NCBI GenBank assembly: GCA_017540585.1
Contig: JAFYAT010000127.1
Coordinates: 1-38,478 of the forward strand
From: Bacteroidaceae bacterium
GTDB lineage: Bacteria; Bacteroidota; Bacteroidia; Bacteroidales; Bacteroidaceae
Direction of reading: 5' to 3'
Length of the DNA: 38,478 nucleotides
A program made the position numbers and the translations under genes. The notes beneath the pieces are model-generated. The model saw only the letters and a list, made by a program, of their open reading frames with translations, made no database searches and had not been told where the DNA came from. The first letter of the stretch is position 1. Each line of letters opens with the position of its first letter. Below, piece by piece: positions 9,336 through 16,229 of this stretch.

Positions 9336-9599
9336 AATTATGAATTAAGAATTCAAAATTCAGAATTGGTTCTTAGCTGCGGTTTTAGTCTGCACATAAT
9401 GTACTATACCAAGCAGAAACAGCCCCTTGGAAGGTAGTCGGAGCGACACTCGAGTGTGGGTGATGGCGACAGTCGAGTGTCGTGATGCACGACACACGAC
9501 TGTCGCTCCGACTGCACCCGAGTGTCAGTTTTACGCCCCCTTTGCTTATCCTCCACGAGCCGAAAATAATTCTGAATTTTGAATTATGAATTCTGAATT
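9336..9599. repeat. Inverted AT-rich arms enclosing a cluster of TCGAGTGT palindromes
   Basis: Arms at 9336-9367 and 9568-9599 are imperfect reverse complements (about 27 of 32 positions; core ATTCAAAATTCAGAATT). Inside are a perfect 12-base palindrome ACACTCGAGTGT (9446-9457), a 19-base-pair hairpin with one mismatch (9466-9484 with 9488-9506, loop ATG), and a 12-base inverted pair GTCGGAGCGACA / TGTCGCTCCGAC (9437-9448, 9501-9512) that competes for the same arm. The right arm supplies the last codons and stop of the PHP gene. No gene fits in the 278-base gap. Confidence 0.6.
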
Positions 9600-10309
9600 A
9601 TTTCAAGGAATCGTTCCGGATTAGTATTGACCACAAGTTCAGGAGGGAAAGCCGTCTCGCGCAGAAGTTCGAGGGCATTGTTGAAGTCGGCAATCTGACA
9701 AGTGTGGTGGGCATCGCTACTCACAATGATTGGGTTGTCATACTTCTTTGACAGTTCAAGCATCTTGGTGAAGTACGGACGTGCCAACTTCTTATGACGG
9801 TAAGGATTGAGCGACGAGTTGTTTAGCTCAAGGAGCGTGCCCGTGCGCTTGGCAGCAAGTACCACTGCCTCGATGTCGAAGTCGGAAGCCGTACCGTCAC
9901 AAGGATGCGAGATGATGTTGACGTGCGGATTCTCTATTGCACCTATGAGAGCAGAGGTATTCTGCAGACGGTTGCCATCCGTATAGCACAACGAATGAAG
10001 ACCTGCTATGACATGGTCAAAGCATCCCCAATAGATGTCATCCGTGAGGTCAAGCGTTCCGTCATAGTCGATGATATTAAGTTCTGCCCCCATCAGCAGA
10101 TGCATGTCGCCATACTGACGTGGTACTATATACTGATTACGAAAATATAGCGGGTCACAAGTTCCCGGTATCATCGGGCCATGCTCGGTGATACCATAAA
10201 CCTTGAGTCCCTTGTTCTGTGCCTCAGCCACCATCTCATTGACGGTACTGAATGCGTGTCCACTCACAATGGTGTGAGTATGAACGTCTATGAGTAAAGA
10301 ATAATTCAT
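9584..10309 (-). CDS. PHP-domain metal-dependent phosphatase (YcdX-like)
   Basis: 241-residue protein of the polymerase-and-histidinol-phosphatase fold. Metal ligands visible in order: DVHTHT near residue 8, SGHAFST, ITEHGP near 42, GAELNI near 74, the conserved His of VIAGLHS, ISHPCD near 137, and SSDAHH near 198. This full set matches the YcdX subfamily (trinuclear zinc phosphatase), normal length about 245. The substrate in vivo is unknown. Cytoplasmic, no signal. The stop codon and last residues (IIQNS) lie inside an AT-rich repeat arm, suggesting the repeat inserted at or replaced the original 3' end. Confidence 0.85.
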   Translation of the reverse strand: MNYSLLIDVHTHTIVSGHAFSTVNEMVAEAQNKGLKVYGITEHGPMIPGTCDPLYFRNQYIVPRQYGDMHLLMGAELNIIDYDGTLDLTDDIYWGCFDHVIAGLHSLCYTDGNRLQNTSALIGAIENPHVNIISHPCDGTASDFDIEAVVLAAKRTGTLLELNNSSLNPYRHKKLARPYFTKMLELSKKYDNPIIVSSDAHHTCQIADFNNALELLRETAFPPELVVNTNPERFLEIIQNS

Positions 10310-10310
10310 A

Positions 10311-10453
10311 GGTCCCCCAACCCCCGAAGGGGGCGGCCTCCGGATTCGGTAAATTTATTGTCGTTATTATTGAAACAGATGTAAAAGAAATTATAGGCTA
10401 TCCAATGTGCTTCCCCCAACCCGAAGACCGCCCCCTTCGGGGGTCGGGGGGCT
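10311..10453. repeat. GC-rich inverted repeat pair (same family as 6172-6295)
   Basis: Arms at 10311-10338 and 10426-10453 are near reverse complements, each carrying a CCCCCGAAGGGGG-type hairpin. The pair fills the gap between the SGNH hydrolase gene and the PHP gene, both on the minus strand. A likely role is to terminate or attenuate read-through. Confidence 0.65.
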
Positions 10454-10485
10454 TGAGCTATTTTACTTTTTAACTCTTAACTCTC

Positions 10486-11151
10486 TCATTTGAACAAATG
10501 AGAGCAGAACCATTTCTTTGCCACAGGCAGGAAGAGGTCGTGACCTGCAGCATTGAGGTGAGCCGTATCGTCAGGACGCTGGAAGTATTTCTTGCGGAAC
10601 TCAGCATCACGCACCTTTATTATACTGCGTTTGTTGCAGTTGTCAAGCACAGGGATGCCGTACTTCTTGCATACCTTCTTTATTGCCTTGCACACAGGAA
10701 CAAAGCCAGGTCTATCCACGTACCAAGGTGTGACGTAGCCAATCTTTGCCTTTGGACAAAGACGCTTGATACCCACGATAAGCGTATTGAGCGAATCGAC
10801 AAACATCCTCAATGAGTCCTCATTGTTCTTTATCTTGTCCGCATCATTATGACCAGCGACGATGAGCACATAGTCTGCCGAAGGCTCCATTGCCGTATAG
10901 CGCACCCATAGAGCAGGGCCGAAGTTCCACTTGCCGTCATGCGAACGGTCGAAAGCAACGCACGAGCCATTTCTGCCGTAGTTGTTGTACGTCATTCCTA
11001 ATTCCTTTGCCAACTTACAATGCCATGCCTCCTCCTTCGGACGCATGTGGTTAGCCACGTATGAGTCGCCGATAACATTCAGCACCTTCTGTGCAGAAGA
11101 CGACATGAAGCAAAATGCCAATGCCGAAATAATAATAATAAATCTACGCAT
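10486..11151 (-). CDS. Secreted SGNH/GDSL-family hydrolase
   Basis: 221 residues with an N-terminal signal (MRRFIIIISALAFCFMSSSA). All SGNH blocks are visible: block I VIGDSYV with the nucleophile Ser near residue 30, block II GRNGS with the Gly, block III GHND with the oxyanion Asn near residue 100, and block V DDTAHLN with the catalytic Asp and His near residues 190-195. Members are esterases or lipases acting on carbohydrate esters or lipids; the substrate here cannot be told. The small single-domain form and signal suggest a periplasmic or surface esterase. The adjacent gene upstream in transcription order encodes a GH25 lysozyme-like protein, so peptidoglycan or glycan deacetylation is possible but is inference only. 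Confidence 0.85.
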   Translation of the reverse strand: MRRFIIIISALAFCFMSSSAQKVLNVIGDSYVANHMRPKEEAWHCKLAKELGMTYNNYGRNGSCVAFDRSHDGKWNFGPALWVRYTAMEPSADYVLIVAGHNDADKIKNNEDSLRMFVDSLNTLIVGIKRLCPKAKIGYVTPWYVDRPGFVPVCKAIKKVCKKYGIPVLDNCNKRSIIKVRDAEFRKKYFQRPDDTAHLNAAGHDLFLPVAKKWFCSHLFK

Positions 11152-11223
11152 TCCATGCCCCCTACCCCATAAGGGGAGGTCTCCAGATTGATGGGGGAGA
11201 GACCTATTATGAGTTAATAATCG

Positions 11224-13218
11224 TCAAATCTTTGCCAAAGACTTTGATGTTTCTGCCTTTGTTGGTTGAGTAGCATCTACTCCACTTAACTCTACCTTAT
11301 ACGCATGAAACTGTTCATGGTAGCCATTGAACACATTGATGTCAACATCGCCATGGATGCCACGCACACGACCGAAAGGAGTGAGTTGCCAGAAGAGCAG
11401 CTTGACCTCAGGACGATACTCGCCATAACGAGCAATCCATACCTGATACTTCTCACAGATGTCGGGAGCCTTTACAAGGTGCTGACGTATAAACTTCTGA
11501 CTTACGTATAGTATAGGACGCTTACCCGTACTTGCCTCTACAGTATTCATCCATATACGTATTGACTCGAACAGTTTCTGTTCGCCTCCACCCTTGGCTA
11601 TCTCACGGTCGGTAGGTTCAACATCAAGTACAGGGGGCAGGTCATTAGCCTGCACATTGGTATTCTTGAGGAAGAAACGTGCCTGGTCAATTGCCTTGGT
11701 CTTGACAGAATAGAAATGGTATGCGCCACAGAGTATTCCGTGACGACGTGCATCACGTGCATCCATAGCATAATACTTGCTCTTAATCGTCGTGCCCTGT
11801 GTTGACTTGATATAGACGAACGACACAGGATAATTGATTGAGTCGGAGGCGTCTCCGCTGTTCTTTGCACCAAGGTACGATATGCGAAGATTCTTCCAGT
11901 CGATATTGTAACGCTTCCTGCCTATCTCGTGCTGGTAGCGTGAGATGTCTATTCCATACACACGGAGCGAATTATACACCATACGTTCGCCCTTGTACTT
12001 GCCATCCTTCCATTCGCCTGCCTTGACCATCTGTCCAGGAGTGACGAGGAAACCATTGCCATGACGATTACCATTGAGCCATTCGCCCTCATAGTAGCTG
12101 CCGTCAAAGTAGCTGTAACGACCCACTCCACAAGGCTTGCCATCGTGCGTAAGTTCGCCACGATATGTTCCTACAGAATCGGTAAACGTGCCTCGCACAA
12201 GTGTGTCTTCCTCACAGTCGCCAAGGTACTTATAGCCAAGCGTATCGAGCTCAGAGATGTCATGACACTCGTCAGGAGTGAATCCGAGGAAACGGCCGTC
12301 AGCATCCCACATAGGATTATGGGAGAAGGCATCCTTGAGACGCATCTTGCCGGCATCTTTCTTGCCATATTCTGGTACGAAGACGGAATCCTTCATCGTG
12401 TATTCAAACTTGCCAAACAATGGGAACGACACAGAGCACGCACCCTCAGGAAGCATCATCGACTCAATCTTGAGCAACACAGAATGCTTGTCCATCTTCC
12501 TATATTGAAGACCTGAGATACATTCCTCACCTTCCTTAACAAAAGGCAGACGATAGCACCACAGTTTTTGTATGGCTTTATTTCCGCTTACGCTCACATT
12601 ATAATATGACAGAGGCACGACCTCTATGTTCTTTGCGTTACGCAGAATCTCAAGACGTGAAAGAAGATTATAGTTAGCTTTCTGCTCAGCCATCTTACGT
12701 TTGGAGTATTTGGTCACACGGTCATACTCGCTATCCATACCGTTGTGGACGGATATGTAATATTCGAGTTCCTTCTCTATCTCGTCATTATCGCTTATGC
12801 GACGCTCCATATTGCGGATATTGGCAGCAAGGATAGAGTCAAGTCCCGTGTTCATCTTACGAGATAGACGTTCGACGTCAGGAGCAAAGTCCTTGGCAAG
12901 TATCGTACCTGAGCACGAAGGAATGAACGACCACTCGTTAATCCATACTCCCGTGGTGACAGAAGAACAAAGAGCCTGAGACTCGACTGTGTCAAGTCCC
13001 AGGAATATGCTGTCCGACGACAATTCGGAGAAATACAATACTTCTTCCCCATCTGCCACGAGAGAATAACCCGTAAGGTGCTCTACCCTTACGAGCGATT
13101 TCTCCATTTCTTCTGGAGAATACGTCCTGTAAAGATAAACCACCTCTACGATGCCCGTCACAAGAATGACGGCTGCAAATATGAGAAGGGTGACACGCAC
13201 CCATGATTTCTTTAACAT
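11224..13218 (-). CDS. Membrane-anchored MORN-repeat / GH25 lysozyme-like protein
   Basis: 664 residues from the ATG at 13218. A nine-codon extension to 13245 would start inside a short perfect hairpin (13233-13250) and is less likely. An N-terminal membrane helix (WVRVTLLIFAAVILVTGIV, residues ~6-30) is followed by about 310 residues of no known family with charged helical stretches, then MORN-type repeats at ~350-412 (YRGELTHDGKPCGVG, YYEGEWLNGNRHGNG, AGEWKDGKYKGE), then a GH25 domain at ~420-634. GH25 acidic residues are present: D424 (GIDISRYQ), D532 and E534 (VLDVEPT), and D624/D626 (GDVDINVF). GH25 enzymes cleave the muramic acid-glucosamine bond of peptidoglycan, so a periplasm-facing wall hydrolase is likely. 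The MORN/GH25 pairing is unusual. Confidence 0.88.
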   Translation of the reverse strand: MLKKSWVRVTLLIFAAVILVTGIVEVVYLYRTYSPEEMEKSLVRVEHLTGYSLVADGEEVLYFSELSSDSIFLGLDTVESQALCSSVTTGVWINEWSFIPSCSGTILAKDFAPDVERLSRKMNTGLDSILAANIRNMERRISDNDEIEKELEYYISVHNGMDSEYDRVTKYSKRKMAEQKANYNLLSRLEILRNAKNIEVVPLSYYNVSVSGNKAIQKLWCYRLPFVKEGEECISGLQYRKMDKHSVLLKIESMMLPEGACSVSFPLFGKFEYTMKDSVFVPEYGKKDAGKMRLKDAFSHNPMWDADGRFLGFTPDECHDISELDTLGYKYLGDCEEDTLVRGTFTDSVGTYRGELTHDGKPCGVGRYSYFDGSYYEGEWLNGNRHGNGFLVTPGQMVKAGEWKDGKYKGERMVYNSLRVYGIDISRYQHEIGRKRYNIDWKNLRISYLGAKNSGDASDSINYPVSFVYIKSTQGTTIKSKYYAMDARDARRHGILCGAYHFYSVKTKAIDQARFFLKNTNVQANDLPPVLDVEPTDREIAKGGGEQKLFESIRIWMNTVEASTGKRPILYVSQKFIRQHLVKAPDICEKYQVWIARYGEYRPEVKLLFWQLTPFGRVRGIHGDVDINVFNGYHEQFHAYKVELSGVDATQPTKAETSKSLAKI

Positions 13219-13245
13219 AAGGCCCCCGTCAGCCTGTATTTTCAT

Positions 13246-13453
13246 ACAGGAGTTAAAAGTTATAAGTTAAAAGTTATAAGTTGAGTTAAAAAGTTTAGAG
13301 TTCTTGTAAAGCATCTCAAATTTCAAATTTGAGACTTATGTCTCCTGTTCATGTTGGGACACATAGATTTGACATCCACAAGAGTAATCTCTAACTTTTA
13401 ACTCTTAATTTTTAACTTTTAACTCTTGCATCACTCATTCTTCGTGATGCAAG
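13246..13453. other. AT-rich intergenic stretch with repeats and a terminator hairpin
   Basis: Holds direct repeats of TTAAAAGTTATAAG (about 13255-13285), a near reverse complement of these at about 13391-13425, a TCTCAAATTTCAAATTTGAGA palindrome near 13314-13334 (20 of its bases pair), the third copy of the GGGACACATAGATTTGACAT motif (13354-13373), and a perfect 10-base-pair hairpin CTTGCATCAC/GTGATGCAAG at 13425-13434 and 13444-13453, touching the stop codon of the next gene and probably its terminator. No gene seen. Confidence 0.6.
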
Positions 13454-14824
13454 TTAGAATCCGTAAGTCAATCCAATAGTGAAGTACTCCTTGAACTGGA
13501 AGTAGCCAAGTGTGCTGTCCTTATCCCGAGGATTACGGTTATCATCAAAACGCCAGAGAGTATAAAGCTCTGTTGAGAAATACTTGCTGAATGAATATGA
13601 GAAGACATTCTCCATCTCTGATTCTGCATACTCGTATGTAGTATAGTAGTAGAGACGGCACTTCCAAGTGAGATTGTCTAAAATCCTGAAGTTGGAGTTG
13701 AACTCAAGACGCGAACCGAAGTCATGCTTTGCGGTAAGATTCTTGCCATCCTCCTTCATGTTGTAAGCCGAATAGATGTTCTCGTCATCCACACCTATAT
13801 AGCGCAACTTGTATGACAATGGGAGGAGCGCCATAGAGAGTGAACAACCCTCCTTTTTCAACTTTGGCTTGTAGTCCATACCGATAGAAGCTGTAACGTC
13901 CAATGGTGCAAGAAAAGCAGAATACCTTCTGCGGTCATTTGACTTGTAGCCAGGAAGGAACTGGGTGTAAGCCTGCATGGAGAATGTATAGAACCATGAA
14001 GACTTTGTAGCCTTGACACCCACCTTGGAATTGAGGTTAATCTTATCCGTATTTGTCAAGAAGCTATGACACGTATCACTCGGAGCAGACATGAATCCGA
14101 GGCGCAAGTCAAGCGAGTTGTCCCACTGGATAAGCTTCTGGTCATTATAGTTGGCAGAAAGGAAGAGTGCCGTGAGGTTAGTCACGTTATTGTTTCCACC
14201 CTTATACCAGTTCTGCGAGAGATAGTTCTGAGTAAACTGGAGCGAGAACTTGCCCGAAGTCTTCCAGAAGTTAGGCTTAGTAACCTCAAGGTCAACATTC
14301 ACATCGTCAAAGATGTCTGCCACATCATCAATCGTCTCTGCCGAACCCAAAATACCCTCAAGCTGATCTGCCTTAGCCTCAGCCACCACATCTGACTCCA
14401 CGTCCACATTGGCAAGTTGAGCATCATAGTGAGAGAACACATTAGGCGAAGTAACGTATGCCTTAGCAAGCATCTTATCCACAGCATCGTTCAACTCCTC
14501 ACGATAGGCAATATCCTCTGATGTTGCCTCCTCAGCAGGAGCATCCCAGTCAATATTGAAATTATTCTTTATCGAAGAGCTATAGTACATGCCCTGTCCG
14601 AGCATCCTGTACATATAAGGCGACAAGGCAACATCCGTCTCGTCACTCGTCTTGACACTTGCCGAAGCCAACTGAGTCATACGACCAGCAAAAGCCGTCC
14701 TCAACGAGTCCTCATAGTTAGTCACACGAGTCAACGCACGTGACCTTTGCGCCCTCCTTGCCGTCTGAGCCGACACAGAGGCTGTTGCCAGTACCGATAA
14801 TGCAACGATAAATATCTTTTTCAT
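13454..14824 (-). CDS. DUF3078 family outer-membrane-like protein
   Basis: 456 residues from the ATG at 14824, giving a clean signal peptide (MKKIFIVALSVLATASVSAQ); an upstream in-frame ATG at 14866 adds 14 residues and would place the start before the -7-like box. The C-terminal ~270 residues have the DUF3078 pattern of alternating aromatic strands (NYLSQNWYKGGNNNVTNL, then WKCRLYYYTTYEYAES, ending EYFTIGLTYGF with a terminal aromatic), typical of a Bacteroidetes outer-membrane barrel. The N-terminal 150 residues are Ala/Arg/Asp-rich and helical. Function of DUF3078 is unknown. A TAAATTTG -7 box lies at 14849-14856 (minus), and two arrays of 11-base repeats lie about 48 and 160 bases further upstream. 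Confidence 0.85.
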   Translation of the reverse strand: MKKIFIVALSVLATASVSAQTARRAQRSRALTRVTNYEDSLRTAFAGRMTQLASASVKTSDETDVALSPYMYRMLGQGMYYSSSIKNNFNIDWDAPAEEATSEDIAYREELNDAVDKMLAKAYVTSPNVFSHYDAQLANVDVESDVVAEAKADQLEGILGSAETIDDVADIFDDVNVDLEVTKPNFWKTSGKFSLQFTQNYLSQNWYKGGNNNVTNLTALFLSANYNDQKLIQWDNSLDLRLGFMSAPSDTCHSFLTNTDKINLNSKVGVKATKSSWFYTFSMQAYTQFLPGYKSNDRRRYSAFLAPLDVTASIGMDYKPKLKKEGCSLSMALLPLSYKLRYIGVDDENIYSAYNMKEDGKNLTAKHDFGSRLEFNSNFRILDNLTWKCRLYYYTTYEYAESEMENVFSYSFSKYFSTELYTLWRFDDNRNPRDKDSTLGYFQFKEYFTIGLTYGF

Positions 14825-14927
14825 ACCAAACGATTTAATAATTTTCTGCAAATTTACGCATTTCATTTTAAAATACGAAATTTCACTATATTCTAATCAT
14901 GTTTTTGATTTATTCTACTCGCTCAAG

Positions 14928-14971
14928 AGTCAGTACTTAGTCAGTACTAAATCAATACTTAGTCAGTACTT
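14928..14971. repeat. Tandem array of four 11-base units (AGTCAGTACTT)
   Basis: Units at 14928-14938, 14939-14949, 14950-14960 and 14961-14971, each exactly 11 bases, with the third diverged (AATCAATACTT). It starts about 48 bases upstream of the presumed -33 position of the DUF3078 gene. A second array of the same motif lies at 21490-21533. Confidence 0.75.
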
Positions 14972-15040
14972 CGACTTAGACACTTACGGCAGTTTACAAG
15001 TCTTTCCTACCACATAGCTATCATTTTGTCACACGACAAC

Positions 15041-15084
15041 CTTTCGTCAATCCTTCGCTAACCCTTCGTTAACCCTTCGTAATT
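15041..15084. repeat. Second tandem array of four 11-base units (CCTTCGTTAAC type)
   Basis: Units at 15041-15051, 15052-15062, 15063-15073 and 15074-15084: CTTTCGTCAAT, CCTTCGCTAAC, CCTTCGTTAAC, CCTTCGTAATT. The unit differs in sequence from the neighbouring array but has the same 11-base period and the same copy number. The remaining 14825-15196 gap holds no gene that I can see. Confidence 0.65.
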
Positions 15085-15157
15085 TTTCCACGAACACCAC
15101 TTGACATTTTGTCATCAAAAAACACATTTTCTGAATGGAGCGTTCGGAGTAACCACT

Positions 15158-15193
15158 CCCTCCCCATAGAGGGGGAGGGCTGGGGAGAGGGTC
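15158..15193. repeat. GC-rich repeat, left flank of the AraC gene
   Basis: Nearly the reverse complement of 16068-16108 (shared core CCTCCCC...TGGGGAGGG, plus GGACCCTCT at the gene-proximal edge). It ends three bases before the stop codon of the AraC gene, so the gene is bracketed by inverted copies. Confidence 0.6.
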
Positions 15194-15196
15194 CGT

Positions 15197-16054
15197 TTAC
15201 CTCATATCTTCCCTATACTGGGTAGGAGTGAGACCCGTCACCTTCTTGAACACACGGACGAAGTACGATTGATCACTATAGCCAAGTGAGTAAGCAATCT
15301 CCTTGATGGTAAGGTCGTCAGTAAGCAGGAGCAGCTGAGCCTTCTCCACCTTTTTCTGATTGATATACTGAAGAGGCGATGTATTGAAATGACGTTGGAA
15401 AATACGCGTAAGGTACGGCTTAGACACACACGCCACCTTGGAGAGTACTTCCGCATCCAACTCATCATTTAGATGAAGGTGTATATAATCGAGCACGCCA
15501 CTTATTCTGTCATCCGTCGTCCACACACATGGAGTGGCGTAGCGTATGAAACGTGACATGAGCAGGAGGATACTGCCTCGCAACTCCATCTTCGCATACA
15601 GAGGCATGTCATTATATCGTTTCACATACTGGTTAAACTTGGATGCAAAATCATACGAGCTTGGGTCAGATGCTGGTAAGGCTGCATAAGGATAAAGACG
15701 GCACATATCTGCAAAGACACGTTCGTCACCTTCACATGCCTTCACCTCACTCGGGAAATCGTAATACTCAAAGATGTCAGCCTCCTTGCGAAAAGCTTCG
15801 TAAACATGCAGGTAGTAATGACAGAACTTGCCATCGCACCACGTTGTATGCTTGGTGTATGAAGGGATGATATAAAGGTGATGTGGGCGTAGCTCTATTA
15901 CACCCGTGGCAAGATACACCTTGGCGTAACCCTCCGTCACGTAATAAACACGTGCAAAGGGCGACTGCACATCTTGCCAGTTCCAGTCGCCATCATGTCG
16001 GGCAAAGCCGACATTCAGCATCTGCAGGTTGATTGATTCAATTGGTAGTTGCAT
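15197..16054 (-). CDS. AraC-family transcriptional regulator with cupin-type sensor domain
   Basis: 285 residues from the ATG at 16054; an in-frame TTG at 16081 lies inside a repeat and is unlikely. Residues ~1-160 form a cupin-like AraC ligand domain (RVYYVTEGYAKVYLATG, then LRPHHLYIIPSYTKHTTW). Residues ~185-285 contain two HTH motifs: LDAEVLSKVACVSKPYLTRIF and IKEIAYSLGYSDQSYFVRVF, ending with the family signature KKVTGLTPTQYR. A cytoplasmic DNA-binding activator, probably sensing a sugar-type ligand by analogy with the fold. No carbohydrate operon lies next to it. Inverted GC-rich repeats touch both ends of the gene. Confidence 0.88.
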   Translation of the reverse strand: MQLPIESINLQMLNVGFARHDGDWNWQDVQSPFARVYYVTEGYAKVYLATGVIELRPHHLYIIPSYTKHTTWCDGKFCHYYLHVYEAFRKEADIFEYYDFPSEVKACEGDERVFADMCRLYPYAALPASDPSSYDFASKFNQYVKRYNDMPLYAKMELRGSILLLMSRFIRYATPCVWTTDDRISGVLDYIHLHLNDELDAEVLSKVACVSKPYLTRIFQRHFNTSPLQYINQKKVEKAQLLLLTDDLTIKEIAYSLGYSDQSYFVRVFKKVTGLTPTQYREDMR

Positions 16055-16067
16055 GAGGTTAGTTGCG

Positions 16068-16228
16068 GACCCTCTACCCAACCCTCCCCTTTCATGGGGA
16101 GGGAGAAGATACTCATTGGGTCACATGAAAAAATAATTAAATTGAATTCAATAATATCAAGCATCAATTACGACCTATACCCCCAAGGCAGTAGTCACCC
16201 TCCATATAGGGAGGGTTGGGGTGGGTCT
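16068..16228. repeat. GC-rich repeats upstream of the AraC gene (two copies, opposite orientations)
   Basis: Copy one at 16068-16108 (CCCTCCCCTTTCATGGGGAG core) is inverted relative to 15158-15193. Copy two at about 16192-16228 (CACCCTCCATATAGGGAGGG core) has the same orientation as 15158-15193 and ends against the stop of the helicase gene. Between them is an 80-base AT-rich spacer with no gene. Confidence 0.55.
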
Positions 16229-16229
16229 C

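Noticed and set aside
13218-13245. Longer start for the MORN/GH25 gene (ATG at 13245)
   Set aside because: That ATG sits in the loop and arm of a perfect 7-base-pair hairpin and adds MKIQADGGL before the membrane helix; the ATG at 13218 is more natural.
14928-15084. Possible CRISPR array
   Set aside because: Units are 11 bases with no spacers between them and there are no cas genes; it is a simple tandem array.
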